A DNA stretch of 64,000 nt from Amoebophrya sp. A120. Its lineage: Eukaryota; Sar; Dinophyceae; Syndiniales; Amoebophryaceae. The stretch's first letter is position 1. Each line of letters opens with the position of its first letter. The stretch covers positions 124,001 through 188,000 of the forward strand of contig CAJINV010000001.1 in assembly GCA_905178155.1 (NCBI GenBank), in the 5' to 3' direction. The notes under the pieces are model-generated. The model did not search any database and was not told where the DNA came from. It was given only the letters and a program-made list of their open reading frames with translations. Both the position numbers and the translations under genes were made by a program. Of the stretch, positions 52,778 through 62,300 are shown piece by piece.

Positions 52778-55700
52778 GGTACTCAACGAAGACTCATAGT
52801 AGTTCAAAAATCTATCATAATTTTTACTCCTGGCAAAAACATTTCCATCTTCTTCTGCTCGTCCATCGGTAGGCGACTGCTTTCAGGCTGGCTTACAAAA
52901 AGCAATGGAGAGAATGAGTTACGTCGTGTTGATGCAGCGTCTGTATTTTTTGCATTCCTATTCGGTATGATATGTATTGACATTCCAAATATTAATATGG
53001 CCGAGGACGACCGTTTTGCAAGTTCATTTCAAGCGGGTAGCGCGGGCTTGAACCCATATCAAGCGAAAAACTCAAGCCCCCCTAGCAGTGTCTCTTGCGC
53101 CGTTGCTTTCGGTAGACTTGCTTAATATGGGAGTCGAAGGACTTTAACTTTATGTTTATCTATTTTTCTAAAATTTGCGCACCATCACATAAACTTTTTT
53201 GCCTAAGCCTATTTGGAAGAAAGGAGAAAGGAAGCCAACTCTCGCAGGCGAGATCATATTACACACTAGGGAGTGTCGGAATATGCTGTTCCCGTTGCTG
53301 CCACAGCCACTCACTTGCCTGCCGCCATGCTGGTGCTGAATAACTACAAGGCGGCGCGGTGGGGTTGCGTTGGTCCTGGTGTTTCTTTCTAGGACCCCTC
53401 GCACCAGATCATGAAGCAATAGCAGCCGGCCTACAAACTGAATAAAATCCTAGTACAACTACACGCGGCGGCGCAACATCTCCTTAGCCTGTTTCTCTTC
53501 ATAGTGGTAGTGCAGAAGAACAAGTGCCGAGGAACTATTTCTATTCCTCCCTCGGCGACATGTACACGCGGCCACGCCGTGATGAGGAATTGTTCCCGAA
53601 ATTCAACAAGAGCAGAAACTTACACTCGGATCGACACACCAATCGACGCAGCAATGTCTTGCTTTCATCTCGAAAAAAAAACAAGTTGTAACAGAGCGCG
53701 GCAATAGCTGCTAAAGCTAATTTATATTTACCGAAAGAAAAAATAAAAAATCAATCGCGTGGCGCTCGCTTCTTGAGGCGAGAGGCTGTTTTCTTGTTTG
53801 TTATCTTTGGCCTCGTGGCATCTGTAACCGGATGGTTACATGGGTTTGATGGGACTCAGAAGTTACAGCATCCGGTTGAAGGGCTTACTATTGATGTACT
53901 TAAAAACAGTAGATATGACGGCGATGAGAAAGCTATCCAAAAATAAAAGGCTTTATATTAATATTTATATAGTGACCTCAGCGACAGGCTCCTCTTCTTC
54001 AGGACGCCCTCCTTCCCCGCCACGGAAGAACGACGGTGCAAAAGCATCAGAGTAACAGTATTTGGGGCTCGCGCCGCAGTGCAGACACAGCGGCGCGGGG
54101 ATCTGCACATAACAATAGAACAATAGCACTGCAGCAACTAGATCTCCTGGGAGCGGCTAGATAAAGAAGCTTGGCCGAAGGGAAGGCGCCTTCTTGGCGA
54201 GGGGTTTTGGCGGGAAGGGCAGCCGACGCACGAAAAAAACTTCAGTTGTCCTGCCAAGCAGCAAAAGGCAATGCAGCAAAGTGTGTAAGTACTTCAGGTA
54301 TCCGATGCTCGCAAAAGCACGAACAAAAGACAAAGAGAAGAAAAACCCAAAAGAAAACTCGCTGGCGCAAACCGCCAGCAGCAGCCCAAAACTTAGAACG
54401 CTTGGCCCGGGCGGCGCCTGTAGTGCCAGAACGAGAAGCAGGGGCAGGGCCCAGCAATCGAGGCAGAAAATAAGCGCGCGCCCTCCAGGTTGTTCTCGTT
54501 GCATTCGGTGACAGGCGCGCCCCCTATCGGCTGGGGACTAGAAATCCCCAGCAGGTGCGACCGCCCTCTCTGTTTTCACATCATTGCATCCACCCCCGCG
54601 CAGCTAGGGCCAGGGTGCCGCTCTTCGGGGTACATACGTTTCGGCTACCTGTAGCTGCGGTTTGTGGAGGTAGGGGTCACGGTGGTCGCTTGGTACATAC
54701 AACACAGCTGCAACCCTGTGAACCGCTGCGCACCTGCTGGCGCTATTTGTAAATCGCGCGCACCGCTGTAGTAGCAGGGCTCCGCCACGCCTTTTGCTTC
54801 CCAGTAGCAGGCACCCCTGCAGCAGCGCGCTTACTTGGTCCAGATCCTCTACCTTTTTTTACTACTTACATGCAAAGCTGATGAAAGAATATTTATGAAA
54901 GTAGGCGGCCGCCCCACCTGCCTTCACCGCCTGAACGCGACAGGCATTCCGGTGGTTGTTTCTGTGCCCCTCCCAACCCGCGCGAGATTGGTCGCTTTTT
55001 TGCTTCCGTCTTCGAGACGGCAGGCCGGTCGCGCGTGCAAGAAGAACAACAACACAGGCCTGCTTGCAAAGCAGACAAACCACGTAGTGTTCTTGTATGA
55101 GCAGAAAGAAATGACTTTTGGGTCGCAATCTGTAGGCGGTTTTGGGACAAGACCTGTAGAGGTCGACCTCTAGAGGTGGACCTCTAGAGCTCACCCCTAC
55201 AGGTTTTGCACCTCTAGAGGTCGCGGCCCTCCTTGGGCTCCAGGTTTTCCCACAGTAGTGTGGGGATTCGAAATAGAAAGGTAAGCGAAAAAAAGGCTAC
55301 CTCTAGAGCTTGGGCCCTCCTTTGGCCCAGGTTTGAGCCAGGTCCGCGTCACAGTAGCACCGTGATTCGAAAAAAAACGTCAATGGCCGTCCTTTGAGCC
55401 TTCTTGGTCCCAGGTTTTAGACGATTTGCTGCGAGTACTATAGTTCTTTTGGCTATGCAAGCACAGCCACAAGGGATGAAAAAAATAATTAATAAAATTC
55501 GTTGCTGTATTCCACACCGACATTACCTCCGCAAACATAAGAACATGAAGCAGCGAAGAATTAAGAGGAGAAGGAGAGGCGCGTCTTGTTTTGGAGACGT
55601 GCGCTCAACGCTTCTTCTTCTACCCTTACCGTCCAAAGCATCACAACCGCGCTACAACATGGGAAAGCAGCCCTAAGCGATAGTAGGTGCGATGGTGCTC

Positions 55701-55925
55701 GCTTATGACTATGATTTCAGTTTAATGCGGACCCCAAAAAGCTTGGTATTCGTCGTGTTGTGACCACTAAGTCAACGTGTAAAGTCATTTTTCACGACGG
55801 CACAGCCAAGAAGTAGACCCACGGGAATGGCGACAATGAGAACAATATGAAACGGTTGAATTTGAATAGGAGCGATGTGGATGTCCCCTTGCGCAGCTAG
55901 CCCTACTAACGCGACCAGAGTATCA
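52778..55925. other. intergenic region, no confident gene
   Basis: Short open frames only. 54171-54510 is Lys/Arg/Ser-rich in one + frame without other support. See the repeat at 55140-55430. Confidence 0.45.
55140..55430 (+). repeat. degenerate repeats with CCTCTAGAGG palindromes
   Basis: CCTCTAGAGG or near copies occur several times (55155-55215, ~55300), and a GGCCCTCCTTTGG...CCAGGTTT...CACAGTAG...GATTCGAAA block is repeated two to three times with a ~75-95-bp spacing. Confidence 0.75.
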
Positions 55926-56349
55926 ATGGAAAACTGCAAAATGTTTCATACCTATAAAGTACTAGCTAGCACGGTCGGGCACTGTTATGAGCACCATGGC
56001 GATCATTCTTGGCATTTTTGGGCGTCCCCACAAGCACGGTCGGACCGTGCTAGAAAAGCACCCAGCCGCGTGCTAGTAGTGCCTATGTGGGCGAAAAAGT
56101 GAATATATATCCAAAAAATGGGCCGCATATTTTCCGGCTTCGAAATATGCGGCCCACTTTTCGGATATATATTCACTTTTTCGCCCACATAGGCACTACT
56201 AGCACGCGGCTGGCTGCTTTTCTAGCACGGTCCGACCGTGCTTGTGGGGACGCCACAAAATGCGAAGAATGACCGAAATCGCGCTCATAACAGTGCCCGG
56301 CCGTGCTAGCTAGTACTTTATAGGTATGAAACTTTTCTACATTTTCCAT
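55926..56349. repeat. ~0.42-kb foldback: near-perfect inverted repeat with ~200-nt arms
   Basis: Left arm begins ATGGAAAACTGCAAAATG and the right arm ends with CATTTTCCAT; the centre is at ~56135 (ATTTTCCGGCTTCGAAAT). Arms differ at scattered bases. Each arm contains the 17-nt palindrome GCACGGTCGGACCGTGC. It ends 2 bp from the stop codon of paralogue B. Confidence 0.95.
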
Positions 56350-56351
56350 CC

Positions 56352-59300
56352 CTAGACCAGAGCTGCGAGCGCAACAAGCATAAGAATGAAAACTATTTTG
56401 AATATGGAACCACACCCGGCGACCGAATCCAGAAACTTCAAGCACGATCGTGCTACAAAATTACATGGTCGCATTACGTGTTTGCAGCACTCCATTTTTC
56501 CCCGGGCCGCGGGGGAAGCACCTTCACCGCTTCCTGTGGGACTCCCGTTTCCGTTGACGACCGGTTGTGCCGCTTCGGCGGCTCCAGCAGGCACCGGTTC
56601 GCCGACGACCGGTTGCTGCCGCCGCGGCATCAAGCGAACCGCAGCACGGATTTTCGTCTTCCGCAAGTTCGACCAGGCGCTCGTCCGCGGCAACCAATTC
56701 CCGCTACCAGGTGTTGCCCCTTCTTCACCTTCTGCGGGGCGCGCGGGTGCCGGTTCGCCTCCAGAACCTGCATCGATGTGTTGCAAGGACGGCGAGTTCG
56801 ACTGGGCGGGCCGCGGCGACTGATTTGTTTTTCTTTTTCCTCGCTGCGAGCGTCGGCTGCCGATATTTTTTCTATAGCGCCGGCTGTAGAACGGCGCTGA
56901 GCGTCGCTTGGTCCTCCTAGTGCTCTGGCCGCTTCGCGCTTCTTGTGCCGGAGGGTCGACCACTGAGGCAGTCGTGGCCGCCGTACTAGTTGCTGGAGTC
57001 TGTGGGTCGTTCGTCGGGGCGGGGCGCAACCTAGTCCTCAGATTTTTCAAGAGACTGATAGGGTTCAAGTTGATCCCGGGGCCAGCGGCGGGTTCATCGT
57101 ATCCCGCAGAAAATAGCAGGTGGCAGGCCAGGGGCAGGGCATATTTGTATATGCAAAAATAAACACGTACATACACAGATGAAAAATCTGTCATGCCTGT
57201 GCTCTTTAGGATACAACGCAGTACATATTTTCACTTTATTTTTGCATATTTATTTTTGCACTACAAATATGAACATGATTATGACCTGCCTGCTTTTTTC
57301 TCTACTGGGATACTCCGGCTTCTTTTCTCTTCTGCTCCCGGTCGTTCGACCCGGCGTCGCTAGACCAAGACCACGAGGGAAAATTCATCCCCCCGCCGCT
57401 AGGTGTCATTCCTCGAGCGGGGCGCGCGGGTGCGATATGGACGCGTCACCAGGATCGAAATCGGCAACGTTGAAATAATTTGTCATGCACAGATTGCCTG
57501 TATTGCAGAGCAGGCAAGAGATGAGGGCAACTGAAAGCCTGTTTGGGGTTAGCTAGAGAGAGAGCTGCTGAAGTAGCACGACAAGAGATTTTTTCTTTCT
57601 CTCAACAGCGTGACAAACTGGATGTAGCTGATGCCGAAATTTGTCATGCGCCGCTTAGAAATTGGGCTTCCAACTGGTTGTATCGGTTTTAATTTTGTGC
57701 ATCAAACTCAAATAAAAGCGGTTCAACTTTGTTGATTTCGATCCTGACGCTTCCATATGCGACGGGGCCATCGTTGTCTCTCCCCCAATAAGCGCTTTCT
57801 TCTTTTTTACTCTGTCCCCGGTTGCTGGACGAGAGTATGGGAGTCTCAAACGATACACTCTCAACTGCTACATGAATTTGTGTTCTTGCAAATATGCCAA
57901 AAGTCAAAGGACGTAGATTGAGATTGTGATTGCATCCCCAGCATTACAAATTCGGCACAGATCTTACTGCTGTTTACCCCTTCATCAAAAATTTGTCATG
58001 CGCAGCAGCTTCGGCGTGTCGTGGATCGATCTGGATCGGATGTTGATGTTAATTTTGCGTGACAAATCAATTCGTGTAGCAGTAACGTTTGAGAATGTAG
58101 CCACGTTTGAGAATCCCATAGAAGATGCGGGGCCGGAATTCGACCTCCCCCACGGAAGTTTACTCCACCACCCGTATGCGCTGGAAATACGTGTGGGCCT
58201 GGAAGGACGCGAACTTGTGATGGGCATTTCACAACGCCGCGCACAAATAATCCCTCGTCATGCATAGGCAACAAAAAACACCCACAACTTCCTGTCACCA
58301 AAATGTAAATGGGGGATTTGTAGTCAACATGCGGACTAGAAGGCATTGCGGAACCTTCTCGGAATCTGTGATGCTGGGGCGTCCATGACGGAACTTGGCC
58401 TTCCTCTGTGTCATGCAAAAACAAACAGCATGACAAAAGTGCGCACCCTTCCAGACCCAGACATATTTGCAGTCGATAACCCGCGGGCAGGTACTACCCC
58501 GTCTGCAGGGACCTCGGTTGCGATTGCAGCAGCAGCGCCACCAGGTCGTGGTCCTAGGTTGTGTGTAGCAAAAGTGGTCTCCCTGCCGTTCCTCGCTTGA
58601 TGTGGTCCTCTCCTCGGCGGAGCACCGAAATAAGTATGGGCCGGCGTTTGATACCATTTTTGGACGAAGTACTTTCGTGATGGAGGCCGTCTTCCAGGTT
58701 TGTTGTTTTCCATGATCTCGGCCCGGTCGCCCTCGCCGCGAGCATCACGACCGCCTTGAGTCTGACCCCGCGGCAGCTTGCGCGCTGGCCGCGGCACAGT
58801 GGGTCGCGGCACGGGTGGCACGCTTTGCGCCTTTTTCTCCTCTGCCGGATTCAAGTACTGTTTCCCCGAAGATAAGACGCGGCCCCACTCCGCTTGCAGA
58901 ACCGGAAGGACGTCGAAGAAGCTCTGTACTAGACGCCGATCCACACCGCCATCCGTAGTCGTCCGCGACCGCGGAGATCCCTGATCTTTCGCGAAGAGAA
59001 ACTCTCCCACGCGGCGAAAGGAATCGCCTACGCCGCGCGCGATCGGGGCGCGGTGCATCAACTCCGCCAAAGTTGTAGTTGTAGCGGTTGTATGCACTGC
59101 AAATCCAGTATCGCACTCGTGGGAATATTAAATCGTAGGCATGCATTGCAAATGGAAATGCTATTCTGAAGAAAGTTTAAAAAGGTAAATCCACGTTACA
59201 TTCTCATTTTTCACGCTGAGAAAATTTGTCCTGCGATTTACACTACGCACGATATTACTTTTGCAATGCATAAGATGCCGTCGACCCACCAGGTGCGTTT

Positions 59301-62300
59301 CTATTTCGGTTTTGGTCCTGCTCTTTCGCCTTCCTCCCATGCTTTGCAAAAGTGTCTGGGTCTGGAAGAATACAAACTTGTGATGCGCATTTCAGAACAC
59401 AGAAAAATCCTCCATGCATAGTCAGCAAAAGCTGCCCACTTTCTGTCACCAAAGTGGGGGATTTGTGATGCGGATTCGGCAATGCGGAAGCTTCTGGAAA
59501 CCTGTGGCGCTAGAGCTTCCATGCCAGACCTTCTGTGTTATGCAAAAACAGCATGACTCTTCCAGACCCAGACATTTTTGCAGTTGATACCTCCCGCTAA
59601 ACGACAAAACGCCTTGGAAGAGCATAAACATGCCGATGAATACGCCAGAAAATTGAACCTCCGGCGATGCTGCTATTCTGCTGGGCAAAAGGATCACACT
59701 CGTTGGCGCACCAATTACGTTTATATATGGTTGCAGTACTGCATGACAAGGAAATCGGTCAATTTACATTTATTTTATTATGTCGAGGTAGTCGGTCTTA
59801 CGCACTAGTTCTTCGATTAGCAAAGCATACAAATAATTGCAAGAACTGGACATGGACGGGTTCCCCGCGTCGCGGGGAACCGATGCATATTAATTAACGG
59901 AACACGAATGCAATTCCAATAAATATAAAAGTCCTACACCAACCGGAGAGGGAGAGCAGATACTTTTGCATTCAATAGAAGCCGCAATCTCGAAAAATGA
60001 AGCTGGAGCAGAAACGGCGCGTGGGGTTTTCGTTTTCGTCGGAGCCGCATGGGTCAATACTTCTACGTCAGCGCGCTGTACCGTGGGGTCGACGTGTCCT
60101 CGTCGGCTCTCGTGGGGTCCTCGACGTGTCCCCGTCTGTTGCTTCTGTTTTCGCCTGTTGGTGTTCCCCTGCAAGAACTGCAAGAAGCTCCTTCTTGGCG
60201 TTCTGTGCGCAGCCGTTGTAGTTCTCGGGTCCTTCGTGTCGTGGCCGTCTATGGATGTGTCAGGATCGAAATCGGCAAAATCGAAAAATTTGTGATGCAT
60301 AACATGTAGAGCACGACTGAAGGCCTGTATTGGGAAGCAGGCATATGAGACCGATTGTAAGCCTGTTTAGGGGTATGCAATGTGCTGCCCGAGTAGCATG
60401 ACAGGAGGAGTCTTCTTTGCCCAAACAGCATGACAGACTGGATTGGGGTGCTCCCGAAATTTGTCATGCGCCAGTTGAAAACTGAGGCTCCAACTGACAT
60501 CGATTCTGTGCATGACAAATTTTTCGATTTTGTCAATTTCGATTCTGACACTCCCATACCGTCCTTTTCTTGTGTAGTTTCTGCCCCGAGATCGCGCGCC
60601 CTGCCCAGTGTTTTCAGGAGCGAGCCCGAGAGAGCGTCCAAACTGGTAAAATGTTGCCAATCGATTCCCTGCATTTGTGCACCTCAAAAGTACCTGCACC
60701 ATGATCGCAGCGCCAGAGAGCCTGCTGATACTGTGCCATTGATCACGCAGGTGCACTGCGCAATAAATTTAAATCTACCTTGCGGGACGATTTATTAGCA
60801 GCAAAGTTGTAGTAGTGTCAGTGGCTGAAACTGAATATGAGAAACTGCAAGAGCATTACAATTACTAGCACTGGCAAGAAGCAAAGTACACGGTGAAGCT
60901 GTAGTTGAAGAAGTGCACTATAATTGTCAAATCGAATGTGAGTTTGTCACTCATGCGATGTTGCTGGTAGAGAATGCGAGAGCGACTGCGACTGAGGAGA
61001 TGTGCATGAATGTAGTAAGGTGAAAATGTTGGGTCGTGAACAAGTGCGATAGTACTTTTGCACAGGATAGCACTGCGCGCTTGAGATTGGGGAGCAACAA
61101 CCGAGCCGGGGCTTGGTCTGGTGCGGCGTCATCTTCAGGCGTCCCGAGCATCTCACCAAACATGTCCAGGGTGTCGCTCACGCGGGACATTGCGCGCTTC
61201 GCCCGTCCAAAGTACTTCTTGATAGTGGACGGAACCGATTGCTTTCCTCCGCCCCCGCCCTCCGCAAACACCCCAGAGGTGCCCCGCACTTTGGGCATCA
61301 AGAGGAAACTGTCCTGCATTGGAAACATGAGCAGTTTGCTGTCGGTAGACGAAAGGTCGCGCTCCGTCAACCTGGGAAAGACGCTCAGCACCTCCGCACC
61401 ACGGTAAAGAGGCGGAGCGAAGTCGGTTCGCTGTATCTTCCGCGCTACGTCCTTTTCGTCGGCGAACGCCGCGAAGGTCGCCTGCAGAATCTGCTTTATC
61501 AACGCCTCAAGATACCGCTTGGCCCGCTTCCCCAGCGTCGCGCGAATGTAGTCTCGCTTGGCGTCCTCGCGGTCCGCCTTGATCGACGAAGATTGTCGCG
61601 CCGAGGTGGAGGTTCTTGTTCCCTTCTTGTTGTAGTCATACCCGCGAAGCAGCGCCTTCGGAATATGCAACCGACTGGACTGGAGGAAGCCGCGCAGCAA
61701 CCGGGCAATTTTTTTCGTTGCGAAGTGCAGGAGGAGGTAAAACGCGTAGTCTTCCTCCAGTAGCACCCCCTGGAGGCGTTCTGTGGACACCGCTGCGCCG
61801 CTGCTACGTGAAACGAGAGTTCGCGCAAAGCGTGCCCGGTCGTAGAAAACCCGGTAGACTCGGAGCTACCCCCGTAGTACCCGTTATCGTCAAGAAAAAT
61901 ACCCCCTGTCCATACTTAAATAATACTAAGCGAAAATCAAAATATGCGCTGTTGATTTGTGTCCACTACACATCGACCACGTCTTGCAAGAAGGCAACTT
62001 CGGCTCGCCGCCGCATTCTAATGAATTCTGGATTCCGTAGCCGTTTGACCACCTTTATGGCAGCCGTGTGTCAACATCATGCGACACAGCTACTTATGGT
62101 TGTACGTGAATTACATGATCTGCCGGCGTCAGGGATTTATTATTGTGTACACAAATTCGGCATCCCGAGTTTCGGTTTTGATTGTAGTGCTAGTGGGGAG
62201 CAGGTGGTTTTTTCATTTTGTTGATTTTGATGCCCGCTGTTTTATTTTTTTCCCGGTTTGCGCCGAGCCGGACGCCGTGAACACGCGGAAGCCCCCAACT

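Noticed and set aside
53010-53060. tRNA-like GGGTAGCGCGGGCTTGAACC
   Set aside because: No cloverleaf can be formed from the flanks.
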